NCBI RefSeq assembly: GCF_037975245.1
Contig: NC_092577.1
Location: 29,506,398-29,570,397, forward strand
Direction of reading: 5' to 3'
DNA: 64,000 nt
Source: Apostichopus japonicus
Taxonomy: Eukaryota; Echinodermata; Holothuroidea; Aspidochirotida; Stichopodidae
Shown: one piece after another, positions 33,637 to 46,700 of the stretch
Position numbering within the stretch: position 1 is the first letter of the stretch
Layout of the letters: each line of letters starts with the position of its first letter
Notes under the pieces: generated by a model
Databases searched by the model: none
What the model was told of the DNA's origin: nothing
What the model saw: the letters and a program-made list of their open reading frames with translations, nothing else
Position numbers and translations under genes: made by a program

Positions 33637-36600
33637 CTTTATTAATCGTAATTTTACCGTTTTTATTCTTCTTGCCTCATTGCCTTCAAGTTGCCTCATT
33701 GCCTTCTTGCCATAAATATGAGTAGATACAGCTCCAAAATCAAAGTTATATGAGATTTAATCGCCTCTTTTTTTAACTGGACTGAAGGAATTTTGTTTTT
33801 TTACTAAACAGGAAACCTCAGAGACGGTATTATTATTTGTATTATTATTTATTTTATATATATATATATCTATATTTACAAAGTATGATAAGCCAGAAGA
33901 AAGGCTATTGGTACCATAGCATTTAAGTTTTTGCTTTCATTACCTTCAATAGTACTATATACAGTTGTAGTAAAGTTACAGAAATGGAATTATAGGAGTA
34001 CGGTGGGATCAAACTTGATTTTGATGTTTGAAACCATTCAACAGAACTTTCAGCACAGATAACATATAAAATGCTTGTATGGATTGGAGGAAATCCCCTT
34101 AAACCATGGGAGGCAAATCGATAAAATTGACTGATAACAGTCTAAACATGGTTGTACCCATGAGATATTTTAAGTTGGATGGAAGGTGTCCAATTGTGTG
34201 GAAATAGTATATTCACTTTTCTGGATGATACAAGCTTTCAGTGCAAGTGAACCTTTAGATTTGTTGGTGAATACATGTTCAATATCAAATATACTGACAC
34301 TTGTCTAGTGTCATCTCATTACTTATAAGGCATACTACAGCACCAGAAAGTCATTTCGTATTCATATCTCTTTCATTTTTTTCTTCGTGTTTGGAACTCC
34401 GTCCATATATTTATATTTCTGGCTGTACCTAGTTAATGTGCTATTTAAGAATGATTTTGAGTATTCTATATTCAACGAGACATCTGACCATGTCATAGGT
34501 AAATTGTTCACATTTTCAACATTTTGTTGCACTTAAATGAGGTTTGATAGTTAATGTGTGAAGAAACATTCAGTGGTGATTACTTTAGTTGGTTTACACA
34601 TTTTATCCAAGTAATTTTTTAGCAAAGGAACCTTTATAGTCAGGTTGGCATGTGTGTGTCTGTCTGTGTGCACCTGTGACACTTGCTTGGGTACACTGTA
34701 ACTCAACAAGGGATAGTTGGACTTAACTCAAACTTGGTATATAGATCCGCCATAGTGAGAAGGTTTGCCCTATTGTTTTTGGTGCCTGTGAACGTCACCA
34801 AAGGTCAGTTAGAGGCCAAAAACCAAAATATTAAAAAAAGCAATAACTCCCATTGACAGGGTCCAACATAGTTGATATTTTGGGACTAGTTGTAAATAGG
34901 GTAAGGGATCATTTCCAAACATAAAGGTTATGTGATCCAAGGTCATCAAAGGTCAATTAGGGGTCACAAACTAGTATTTTTGCAATAATTTGAGAACAAA
35001 ATGTCCCTCAAGGGTTGGGAGTTATGCTATTGTAATCCAAACATTTACCTGCATTTGGGTGACCTTTTACCTCAGGTTGACCTCCAGTGACCTGTATTAG
35101 TTTCTTTCTAGTTGATTAATGGAATGTTCTTGGCCATATTCCGATCTAAATTGTCCATAAGTTGACTCCTCTGCAACCTTTGTGTGCGAAGTTATTAGAC
35201 ATCAAGGTTTCTTTTGGTTTTGTTAGAATTCTTAATAAGTACAGTTAGGATGATTCTGTGCACCCAAGCCGAAAAGGTGTGAGCTTATATTTGTTCTTAA
35301 CGTGTAGCATATTATGCATTTATATGCCAGGGTGTTATAACACACTAACACGTGTTATGTTTTGGGAGCATGCGAGAGCTAGATATGTTAAAGATACAAT
35401 ACAGTACATCGTAGTGGTATTATATATTTTTATTTTTTTTATTTTTTTATTTTTATATAGACTAATATAAAATATTTCTTGATTTTTTATTTTTTTTATT
35501 ATTTTATATATATATATTTTTTTTAACACAGGCCGCAATAAAATGTGCCTCTAGCATAACACGTGTTATCATGTTATAACACAGATGCATATAAATGCGC
35601 AATATATTCAAGTCGAAAACGCTATTATAAGCAACTGTACAATTCGGTTCGGGTGTTCTGTGAGACCTGTAAAAAATAGGCCAACTCTTGCTCATATCAG
35701 TCACCTGGTCCTCAACAGGTTCTCAAAAGGACCAACGGATGATTTGTGATATTTTTGGCAATAATATTGTGTGTGTACATCGGACCACATAACAATTTAG
35801 GACAGTGCTGCTCCCTTGTAAATATTCCTTACAAGCAAGGAACCATAGTGCCCTTTGGCTCTTTTATATGAGGTTATCATCAAATGACAGAATCGTATTC
35901 ATTATTGTCTTCATCAGTGCTATATCATACTTTGCACCTAACTTTCTTTGCATGATCATATACAGTTATATTGATATGAGAGTATGTGGATAGGAAATAC
36001 ACATATTAACTATAAATTAACCTCTGTGTCCTTATTATCCAGATATATAACAGAATTGCTAGAAATTTCCTACATAGAATATACAAAAAAAGGGTTATGG
36101 AGGCATACCAGAAATTATCAAAGAAGATGCTAAAATCATGTTTAAAACTAAGAGTGAGGATCGAGGGTGAAGAGCAATGTTGGAAATCTCTACATTCATT
36201 CAGGTGGTCTTGTGGGTCTTGTGGCAACTTTTCCTTGGTAACCAGAAGACCATACTTTTTATCATAGAAAGGAACACATGTGTACCATTAAAAATGAATT
36301 TTGGGGTGTAACCAGATCATGCTGATCAAGCGCTCTACAAAAGCTTTTATCTGCTCGTATAGTAATGATGCTAAGAATGAGACTGCATTAATGGAAAGAC
36401 TCCCAGTTCCCAACGCCAATATCATGATAACAGGATATTCGAATCCACACGACTTATGAATGCGATGAAACTTTTCTTCAATTTCTCGTCCGCCAGTTCA
36501 GAGCAGGGACCTATTTTGGTTTACCTGTTCGTCGCGCGCGACATTCGATACACCATTAATTAAGTCCATGACCAGATAAACGCCATGTATACAATTACGG

Positions 36601-36930
36601 CTCTGAATTACAGTCGAGTTTCTCTACAGAAACTCTAAATTTCTGACCCCAATGGCGCCCTCATATTGACGTTAAACTTAAAACTATCAGTAAAATCCTG
36701 GTTCATCCATTAAATGTTTCGGTGCGTCAGATGAACGCAGAAATAAAACAGCGGGTTCCCTTAGTGTTACCGTCCCCAATGATATAAGGCGAGGGTACCT
36801 CATGGTTATGTTCAATTGATCGTATCTTAGCCGTCGAGAAATACCTTCCCAGTATAAGGGGTAATGCACAATAATAAGAATTACGTTACGACCCGCATTC
36901 CTCAAAGGGCCAAACCCTAATTAAGATATT
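33637..36930. other. Intergenic region downstream of the HMG/GTF2I-like gene
   Basis: No gene recognised. Around 34640-35230 there is text typical of a widespread marine-invertebrate interspersed repeat (CAAGGTCATCAAAGGTCA and AACTCAACAAGGGATAGTTG-type phrases). A/T homopolymers lie at 35430-35530. A palindromic TAACACGTGTTA motif occurs twice (about 35349 and 35560). Confidence 0.45.
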
Positions 36931-36935
36931 GCGCA

Positions 36936-37230
36936 CACTCGGGACCTAAAAGTGGACAGTCGGGACCTGAAGTCCTAACATCAACTATTTTTTTTTCGTC
37001 AGTCCCAACCCCACCGGACCCCACGGGATCTTCACGGGACCCCCACGGGACGGGGTAAAAAAAATTACCCCCCAAATTTGAAAAAAATTATAAAGGGGAG
37101 GGGGGCTAGGCGCGTGGAATGTATCAAATTGAAAAAAATCATATAAAAGTTGACCGGAAGTGACCAAAATAATATTGTAAGTTATGTAATGGGTGCCTAA
37201 GTCCGAATGTCCATTTCCAGGTCCCGAGTG
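36936..37230. mobile_element. Inverted-repeat element, ~295 bp
   Basis: CACTCGGGACCTAAAAGTGG-AC at 36936-36957 faces its near-complement at 37209-37230 (19 of 22 match). The interior is G/C-rich (CACGGGACCCCCACGGGACG). No clear target duplication. Confidence 0.65.
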
Positions 37231-38680
37231 TCCATTTTTTTTTGTCTATCTCCAACAGTGGGGGTTCCATGGGTGCGATATTTGGTCAAAGGGCTGAACT
37301 GATGTCACGGTACACCCACCAACACTTCCGGTCAGTTTTGGTCACATGACTATTTATCGCAGCCAAAAAATGCAAGTAACTTTGGGTAATACTTCACTAC
37401 TTTATTTTGGAAAATGACTACCCCTAGGTTACGGTCGAAAATCGTAATCTTTGACCTTTGATCTCCAAATTTCTTATGGATGTTAAGGGTTGATAGGGCA
37501 CTTACATATGAAAAGGGCAAGTATATATCACTTCCGGTTCATGTGTTATAGGGGGTCAAAGGTCTAAAATGTCGTTCCTTCCAAAAAAGGTCAAAAATCG
37601 TGAGAGTGACCTATTTTCACGAAACTAGCAGCGATGACGTGTGACGTAATAAGGAACACTCACGTGAAAAAAATCGACAATGAGGTCATCGGGTCAAAGG
37701 TCAATCAGAGGTCAAAAATTTAATTCATCAAAAATTCATTTTTTTTATTGGATATGATAATTCGGACCACCGAAAATGGTCAAAAAGTTTTTTTTTTACC
37801 TAAGGTCATACCAATCCAAGATGGCTTCCACTCAAACTTAACCCCAACCCCTAGGGTTAGCTAGGATTAGCTTGGGGTTAGCATATTCGACTCCTGTGTG
37901 TACACGATATGGTTTTTCGGGACACAAATTGGTGTCGTGATGTAACTCGATGCGTGCTATCACGTGATTATCTTAAACTTGTTTCAAGTTGTTTACTTCC
38001 GGAATGAGGGCGCTTTAAAGATTTACCTAGGGGTGCGTTTCTGAGACCGGAGGAATGAGCTATTAACCTGTAACTTACACTGAAGTCTCATCTCTTTAGG
38101 TTGTACAAAATAAGTTCCGTTTTTGTGGATATTTTCTTCTGACCGGAAGTGACGTTACCAAACGCAATATCATCGATTATTACAAAACTCGATCATCGAT
38201 TGCATTCTAAAAAGCAGCAAAAATATTTCGAGACATCTTATATTGATTCAGTGAGTTTCAACATTTTTTATAAATATTAGACAAAATGGCGGTCTAAATA
38301 AATATTCATAAGAAAACATTACAAACTATTTTTAAAAAACAATCAAAGACCGGAAGCAGATCAAACGACGTTTATATAATCTCTAAATATTAGTTTGAAC
38401 TAAATCTGGTATTTAAAGCTAATCGGGTGAACTTTATTTTCCCGTCAAAAATAGCGCCCCCACCTATGACGTAATAAATTCGAAATCGCGCAAACTACAT
38501 GCAAATATTGTTCATGATAGTTTCGGACATGCTGAAACCATTGGTGCTATTTTGAAAACGATCGGATTTTTTTGTTGCTGAGATATGGGTACAAATATGT
38601 CAAAAGTGGGTCAGATGTGACGTCACGCTATATCGACAGCGGGAACCTGATGGGAACGGGACTTCCGGTAATGAAAGAAC
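37150..38680. promoter_or_regulatory. Cluster of ETS-like and CRE-like motifs, probably repeat-borne
   Basis: Exact ACCGGAAGT (either strand) at 37153, 37324, 37530, 38142 and 38661, near matches at about 37995 and 38349, TGACGTCA at 38618 and TGACGTAAT at 37642 and 38467. Also GGGTCAAAGGTCA (a DR1 half-site pair) at 37691. The spread over 1.5 kb with no gene start suggests a mobile repeat rather than a promoter. Confidence 0.4.
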
Positions 38681-39253
38681 ACAGAAGGGACTATTTATCG
38701 ATTATAACTTTTCCAAATGTTGCCGTCGGCGCAGACGTGCTTGTTTATGGTTATTATAGCTACTACACGTGAAAAACACCTTTTTTTTGGGGGGGGGGTG
38801 TGGCATCCAAAACGTATAGACTATAACCCCTCCACGAGTATTAATGCTACAGTATGAGTTGTCTACACTTAGCTACGACTCTTTCCTCCCACATATGAAA
38901 ATTCAGCCCTGTCACATACCCGCAGTGGAAAGGATGGGGGTACCCAAAAGAGTGACTTTTTAACTTTTCAAGACGAAAACACCTATTTTTGGCGCAAATA
39001 AAAATCATATAGACGGATAGCCTTTCCCAGTCTAATAATTACACGAAATTGGTGTATAACAAAAACTATGATAGAACAGCCTTCCAGAGTGACCATCATT
39101 TAGTTGATATCTCTGGATAAACTGCAAACAAATGTTTTAGGCATCTGTGTTTGATTGGGGAAATTTTACTTATGCACTATTTAGTAATTCACAAAGATTG
39201 AAGGTGACAGGCACAGGTTGGAACGAGATTTTAATTTAAGGGGAATGCAGGTT

Positions 39254-41157
39254 CAGTGGCGGCGGAACCGGGGGGGGGGCTTGGGGGGGCTCAGCCCCCC
39301 AATGAAAAAGTTGAGGGGGCAAATGCATGATAAGCCCCCCCCCCCCCAATATTTACCAAGGCTCCGAAACGTGCATCTGCCCATTTTTCAATGCATACTT
39401 GTCGATCTGCCCGATGCACACGTATACTATATAGGTGTAATAATTGTAGTAAATGCTGGGGGTACATGCATTCGTCACAGTGCTTGGTTCATAGAAATTT
39501 GTTGGCAACTGCACATGGTTTTGTTTGTTGACATTTGTTGACATTAAGAAATGCTTTCTGTTATTTCTTAAGACTTTTATTTAATTATTGCATTTAATTG
39601 CAAGTAGTAATTTACTACACTCAAAAACGTCTTTGCGAGAACACTACGAGTAATAGCTACTCTCTTAAAACACCATCGAATATACAAATTACAATGTTTT
39701 TACAGATTTTTACGTGCAATCTGAAAAATTGCAGGCTTGAGACCCATATTTTAGGGCTAGGTATTCGCAGCATAAAACACTCGGGAAGTGCCGTTTCCGG
39801 CCATCTGGGGGTTTGAAAAACCCTAAATTTTCTTGTACGCTCCGCGCCAAGCGATGGTGGCGCTCCGCTTAGATAGTCTCCACAGTGGCGGCGGAACCGG
39901 GGGGGCTTGGGGGGGCTCAGCCCCCCCAATGAAAAAGTTGAGGGGGCAAATGCATGATAAGCCCCCCCAATATTTACCAAGGCTCCGAAACGTGCATCTG
40001 CCCATTTTTTAATGCATACTTGTCGATCTGTCCGATGCACACGTATACTACATAGGTGTAATAATTAAATATGATAATTGATTGTCTGTATCATGCCTCA
40101 TCGAATATTAGTGTTTTAAATAAGACGGTAATAAGCTAAACGCTACACTCATCAACATTTGCGTTTACACTACGAGTACACGCAAGGCGTGGAACATGGC
40201 TTTATGTTTAAACGCAATCAATTATTAAACGAAAAAAAAAAATATTAGCATTTCACCTGTACTGTATAGGGTACATGCATTCATGACATGATGACAGTGC
40301 TAGGTCATAGAAATTTGTTTGCAACTGCACATGGTTTTGGAATTACCCATTTGTTGACATTAAGAAATGCTTTCTGTTTTTTTCTTATGACATTTATTTA
40401 ATTCAGGGGCGTCGGAGCCGGTACTAATATTCACGACGCAAAAAAAAAAAAAAAAAAAGTAGGACTAAAAAATGGGGGAAAAAATCTCGGAGGTATATGT
40501 TTCAATAATTTTCAATAATGATGACAGCAAGTAGGCTAAATGTGACTACTCTGGCATGGCAGGGGTCTTGTTTTCAAGCTCGGGAAGTGCCATTTCCTGC
40601 AATCTGGGAGGCATATTTTCAAAACTTTCTCCATTACGCTACGCGCCAACCATGGTGGCGCGTAGCGTAGTTGACCTACCAAACGTCCCCCCGATAATTA
40701 TGATAGTTGGCCACACTCTGAACCGCCGTACCAATCAAAAATAGCTTCCGACGCCCTTGTAATTTTATTGCATTTAATTGCAAGTAGTAATTTACTACAC
40801 TCAAAAACGTCTTTGCGAGTACACGTCGAGTAATAGCTACGGTACTCTTTTAAAACACCATCGAATATACAAATTACAATGTTTTTACAGATTTTTACGT
40901 GCAATCTGAGAAATTGCAGGCTTGAGACCCATGTTTTAGGGCTAGGTATTCGCAGCATAAAACACTCGGGAAGTGCCGTTTCCGGCCATCTGGGGGGTTT
41001 GAAAAACCCAAAATTTTCTTGTACGCTCCGCGCCAACCGATGGTGGCGCTCCGCTTAGATAGTCTCCACATATTAGCCCCCCCAATAATTTCCCCATTCC
41101 GCCGCGCCTGCTCCACACATTAGCCCCCCCAATAATTTTCCTGTTCCGCCGCGCCTG
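39254..41157. mobile_element. Composite hAT-type non-autonomous element, 8-bp target duplication
   Basis: Starts CAGTGGCGGCGGAACCGGG and ends CCTGTTCCGCCGCGCCTG, inverted with mismatches. It is flanked on both sides by the identical octamer TGCAGGTT (39246-39253 and 41158-41165). Inside, a second CAGTGGCGGCGGAACCGG begins at 39883, so the element is a tandem pair of related copies, and another element is inserted at 40404. No transposase reading frame is present. Confidence 0.85.
40404..40760. mobile_element. Nested element inside the composite element
   Basis: CAGGGGCGTCGGAGCCGG at the left and CTTCCGACGCCCTTG at the right are imperfect inverted ends. The sister copy at about 39575-39600 reads straight across this position (TTTATTTAATTATTGCATTT), giving a paralogous empty site. 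It contains a 14-bp perfect palindrome, TACGCTACGCGCCA (40635-40648) with 40656-40669. Confidence 0.78.
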
Positions 41158-41588
41158 TGCAGGTTGCATGAATGAGATAGCCAATGCGTGAAGGGTTGGA
41201 GGGTGTTCGATGCTCTGGAATATAGTGGAGGAATCGGTGGTTGCTGTTTAAAATTTATAAAATGGACAAGGTAGTAATGTGATATTTAAGTATATTTTAA
41301 CACCATGCAAAGTTGACTTGTATTTTGTCTGTTTATTCCCTTTGTTTTTGTAACTTCAAAAATTGACACAAAGACATCAGAAAGAAAGTGACAAATTACC
41401 AGCTAGGTTGTTATTTGTAAACTATTTATTCAAAGGTGGGAAATTTGGAATAATGGTAAATTTCTTGAAAGAAAATTAAAAAATAAGAATAGAAACAATC
41501 AACTTCGGATGACAATTAATATCAATAATCAAGCATAACTATATCATGAATAACAATATCATATATGGTATATGTTACTTTAAGCAAA

Positions 41589-41760
41589 GGTGCTGTGGCC
41601 GAGTGGATAAAGGCGGTGGCATTTGAAGCAATGAGGCTTAGCAATTGGGAGGTTCGGGGTTCGATTCACGGCCGGGTCATAGTAAGGTGGGTTTTTCATC
41701 CAAGAGCAATCTACAGTTTTCCCATCTGAAATGACTTTCTAAATTGAAAAGATTCCAAAC
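41589..41760 (+). mobile_element. tRNA-derived SINE
   Basis: The head looks like tRNA-Ser/Leu: GGTGCTGTGGCCGAGTGG, with a Pol III A box (TGGCCGAGTGG, 41596) and a B box (GGTTCGATTCA, 41658) 50-odd bases apart. The acceptor stem and anticodon stem do not fold properly, and a non-tRNA body follows (GGGTTTTTCATCCAAGAGCA), so it is a SINE and not a working tRNA gene. Confidence 0.78.
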
Positions 41761-42823
41761 TTGATTTAAAATGTTGAATTGGAAGCCACCCGACGTGTAA
41801 GTTGTAATCCATAAGCCCACTTTAACAACTGCAATGTATTGGAGAACACAATTATACTGATTTAAGTTTCTAGCATTCACAGTATAGATATATTTTCCAT
41901 TTTTTAACCTTCTTCCATGCCTTCCTCTAAACGTTTTCAAAACATTTTTACGTTTGTAGAAAATATGTTATAAAAAATATTAGGACAATGTTATTAAAAC
42001 GTTTTTATGTTTCAATATGATATCTAAAAGATGTTATAATACCATTTACAATAATTTTTTTAAAATACATTTCTGTGCCCTTCTCAAAATAGTTTAAAAA
42101 CGTTTTGTGTTTGATGGGACAGCAATGAATTATACTGTAGAAAGAGTTAAAAGATTACCATTAGTACACAGCCTTGCATTTTACTGGTTAAAACAACAAA
42201 GATGTAACCCCTTTCACTATTTAAATCTCAAGGGAATATAAATATGGGCAGAAAATACTAATAGGAAATAACTGAAGAGACCCTACACACAGTGTATGGA
42301 CATAGCAAATAAAAAAAAAACAAGCTACAAAGTAAACAAAATATTGAACAACTTTATGATCAGGTACCAGCTGTGATGTAAAGTAACTTCTTAGAAATCA
42401 ATCGGAAAAGTCACTATTAGAATAACCCATGGTGAATTAAATCCTCCGTTCTCTATATCCCTAAGAGCCTAGCAAGATACAGTAACAATAATAGTCAAAA
42501 TATATTCAGAGTTCAGAATCATACACTTTTATACCAAGAAGAAACCTTGTTTCAATCTCTCTGTCTTACAAAGTTGTTATTATGTCAAAGAACTTTAGAC
42601 TAGAACTATAGACATTTGATATCATGTTAACACAGAACTTTCTCATTAACTTTCATTAAACCAAAACACAAATGTATCTCATACCAATGAGGAATAATGT
42701 ACAATGATTACTAACAAAGCTAAACTGTTCCCCTCCGCCGCCCCCACCCCACAACCACCTTGACCCGATTGAAACTACTTCCAAACATAATCTAAATGTA
42801 AGGAAAATGAACTGAAAGTTCCC
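41761..42823. other. Intergenic region
   Basis: AT-rich, no gene or clear element. AACGTTTT/AACATTTT motifs repeat at 41930-42115. Confidence 0.4.
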
Positions 42824-43129
42824 TTAATGGAATAACAAAGGCAGGGATTGAAGACAACTTATATTATTCAGTAATCTCAAATACTAAATTTTAAGTTAAT
42901 CGCTTCCCATTTGACTGAACTCTGACGTCATCAATATGCAATTTTAAGGGTATTACATAATCAATGGCGGCACACAGTATTCTGTGACAAGGGTTTGGGA
43001 GCTTATTTTCAAAGCCAGCATATTCAGTCAAATGGGTAGCGGTTAACTTAAAAATTTGAGTATTAAAGAGTTTTGAAGTTACTAAATCATATAAGTTGTC
43101 TTTGATCCCTGCCTTGGTTATTCCTTTAA
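42824..43129. mobile_element. TTAA-flanked foldback MITE at the 3' end of the KDZ gene
   Basis: Left arm 42824-42919 and right arm 43023-43129 are long imperfect inverted repeats of about 100 bp, e.g. GGAATAACAAAGGCAGGGAT against GGAATAACCAAGGCAGGGAT. Both ends abut TTAA (42824-42827 and 43126-43129), the target preferred by piggyBac-type elements. The TAA stop codon of the KDZ gene lies within the right TTAA. Confidence 0.85.
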
Positions 43130-43754
43130 TCCGAGTCTGAGTGTCCGGAAGCATTCTCTGCATCAACAATCAATTGATCCAAGTATGCTCCTTCATCATC
43201 TTCTGTGGGAACCACCTCCAGGTCAATGTCTTCATGAACAATTTGTCTGTCTTGAAGATCAATGACACGGATAATAGATGGTTCCTCTACATGGTCCAGT
43301 TCCACTACTTGACTAAATAAAGTATAAATATAATATGAGAAATGCTGCATTTCTCTCAGCTTGTAAGTTAGAAAAATTGACTCTCCTGGATGCTCTGTGC
43401 CAAAGAAAATCATGAATCTCATATCACGAATAGCATTGGCAATACTTAAGGTAACTTGCTTCATCTCAGCCTCCAGCATAGACACTTCCTGGCAGCTGTG
43501 GTCAACTTTCAGTAGAGCATCTACAAGGAGGCACTTCCCATACCTTGGCACATTCTCTTTTGTTGGGACATCTCGACATAGGCAATCCCATATTGGTGAT
43601 TTAACATCCAATATATCATCCAAAGTTAATATGTTGGGATAACGGTCAGAGGATGTCTTGAAAGTCCTGTTGCAAAATTTATGCAACAACTTCTTGATGG
43701 CAGTTGACACTTTGTTTATTTCTAAACAGAGGCGTTTAGCAATCTTTTGTCCAT
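43126..43754 (-). CDS. KDZ gene exon 16: C-terminal domain and stop
   Basis: 629 bp, codons 753-961. It is a long helical domain (DGQKIAKRLCLEINKVSTAI at the start) with an acidic tail ending ASGHSDSD then TAA. Acceptor CCCAG|ATGGAC. The stop codon overlaps the TTAA that bounds a foldback MITE, so the present C-terminus may be set by that insertion. Confidence 0.8.
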
Positions 43755-46700
43755 CTGGGGTAGCAACAAAGAAAAAAGGGAAATAAGAGAGTTAACATCA
43801 TAGAGAGTTGATAATACCCATGGAATTAAAAGTGTGGTTACTTGGATATGACAATACAGTGGCAAAGAGATGTAATACAGAAGACGTTCAACTACAACAG
43901 AACAAATCATAGACTTAATATATATTTACTGACTGATTACTGACTGATTGCACTCTTACTAACATTATTCCAAACAGTTTAATCATGTACAATGATGTGC
44001 AAAACCTTTTGCACCATTCATATCTGTTTGGTGTGATACAGTGCTATTTTTTTTTACCTCATGTACTTAATGAGGGGAGGTGGGGTGGGGTGACCCAACC
44101 CATTGCGTGCATGGCTCAATCCCCTTTGAGTTTTTCATATGGAATGGCTTTCATCTAGAAGTGGTCCAGCATGGCCATATTTACAATCTAAGTCATAAAA
44201 CTTCAGAGGGAAACCACATACCTCCTACTCAAGAGGTTGCACCTACAGCATTGTGTGTATTTATGTTTTTATAATGCACTCAAACCTCAAAGATGCAATG
44301 ATCATTTTGGATCAAGTTTAGAAAATTTAAGTTTGGTGCCAGAGGAAATGATGATGGACATGATTGTAAGGAACATTTAAAAGTTGTAACTGAAGGTAAT
44401 TATTTAGCAATAAGTCAGGTGTAACCACCACAACAAACAGAAAATCATGCTCACCAGCATATCTCCTCTTCAAGTGAAGAAGAAACCACCTGTCTACTGT
44501 CAGTGAATGCAGTTCTTGCAAGATAGACAGTCTTGCTCTGTCTTCATTAATCTGAAGATATTTTTTTAGATCATCTCCATCCCTTGACCATCGAGGTCCA
44601 CTCTCCACCCCAAGGAGTTGTTCATGAATGCTACAATGAAAAATTTTGATAAAGAATAAAGAAGCCACATATACTGTGCTGGCAAACTACTATTACAAAA
44701 AAATATGGAGTTGATTGTGTTTGAAAATGAAGCCAGAAACATTGAAAGCATAATTTTGTATAATGAAATGTTACTGCTATATCCAGTATCACTGAAAATG
44801 TAGGTTGAATATATACTGGCTTCATACTGCAATGGTTGGTCTATCAGCTCAAACACAATGTTTGTTTTTCATCAAATCCAAACACCACAGAAAGAACAAG
44901 ATTCAATCACAGTCATGGTAATACATCCCCACGCCCACTCCCAAATAACAGCAATTCACAAATAATGATTCACTATTTACCTTTTCAGTTTTCTTGCAAT
45001 GAGTTGGTTATGAAGGTGATCCCCTGTGTCAGTGTGTCCAGTTAATTCATCACTGCAAGAATTGAAAGTAATCATCAATCATTATGCTCTCCAATTTCCA
45101 TATGAAAACCTCTGCTTGGATAAGTTAAAAGCACAGAAACTGACTTGGTATGAGCATTGATGCTGATGGAATAAACTTTAACTTACTTGGAGTCCAAGTG
45201 TTGTTGATACATATTATGTCACCTATTGAAACTGTGAACACAGCTTTCCCATTTCATCTCTCGATTGGGACTGCCAAAATAATGACTATTTTACTTGCTT
45301 AAAAAATGAATAGTAACAAATATTCAGTTTAGAGTCTAGGCTCTCCATCTAGGAGGAACTGTTTTTTTTCCTGTATTACTTTAACCTCTAAAAGCAGTCT
45401 GACTTATTTTTGTATCAATTGCTTGCCTTCTACAGAATTTCAGTGCATCATTATTCTTTTGTTTACCATTTGCTTATTTTTAAGACACATGTAGAAAACA
45501 TTATTTCATGTTGCTATGTGACCATGCCACCAGAACAGTGCTACATACCAATGCTACATACCCAAATGGTGGGCAATTATTTAAACCTGTCCTACAGAAA
45601 CATGCAAATTTTTCAAGTTTGTGCTATATGGTATTCGGATTTGTAGCAAGGAAATACCTTCACTCTATACATGTTATATCTGCAATTATGAATTTAATGC
45701 AATATTGCTCGCATGAACCAAATGTAGAAGCATGTGTCTGTTTGAGCATTGTAGTTGAAGGACATACATATTGTACGTTGTTGTTTGTTTGCACCCTGCA
45801 CGACTTATGCTGAAAGATCAGCACACGAGTACGTATATGACATTCGTAAAACTGCTATTGTTGAATTAAGTAATAATAGCTGATACAAAGTTATACACAT
45901 AAGTTGAGTACAATAAACTCACCACATATCATAATATGTTGACAGCTGGATAGCATATGCCTCGTTTGTTGACATGTCTGCACCAGATGCTGCAAGTGGA
46001 GATAAACAAGCAGGAAGCATCATCAAAAAGAGAAAGTTGCATCAATTGAGTTCTACAAGAATGCTGATGAAAACTAAAAATATTCTTACCCAACAAGAGA
46101 ATTTGATCAGTACAACATACATTCACTGGCCATCTTTGGCTATTATATAATAAGAAGAAACATGAATGAGCTTTCCTAAAAAAAGTGGATTACAGTTAAA
46201 TCTTACTAGTCAACACAGAAGGAGACACTTGGGTTGATGTCAGCTCAACTCTCCATCTTCGAATCATCGTCTCAGTGATTGGTTCTGAACCTGTTGTGTA
46301 ATATAAGTGAATGATTAAGGCATTGCTTTGAAGGAACATTTCTGGCTGAAAAACTGTTAAATGTTTCCTCAGATGTGGTCACTACATTGAACACTACTTA
46401 ACACAACACTTTTTATCCTTTGTTTTTTATCTATATGTGTTTCCCAGCGTCACTTTGAAATAAAGTATATACAAATACTCAGCTGTACAACTTTTGCAGC
46501 AGGTTGCAAAGTTCTGTCTATCCGTTGGGGCAATTTTGATGCCAAAGACACTTTGAATTTCAATTGAATATGTAAGCCAAAGTTTCCATTACATGAACTT
46601 ATTTCCTTTCACACACATGCATACAATTAATTTGGGTATGTGACATATATATATATTATTATTATTTTTTGGGGGGGAAGGGGGTTAGGGTGGTGGGTAT

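Noticed and set aside
41589-41680. Functional tRNA-Ser or tRNA-Leu gene
   Set aside because: Acceptor and anticodon stems do not pair and a non-tRNA body follows the B box.
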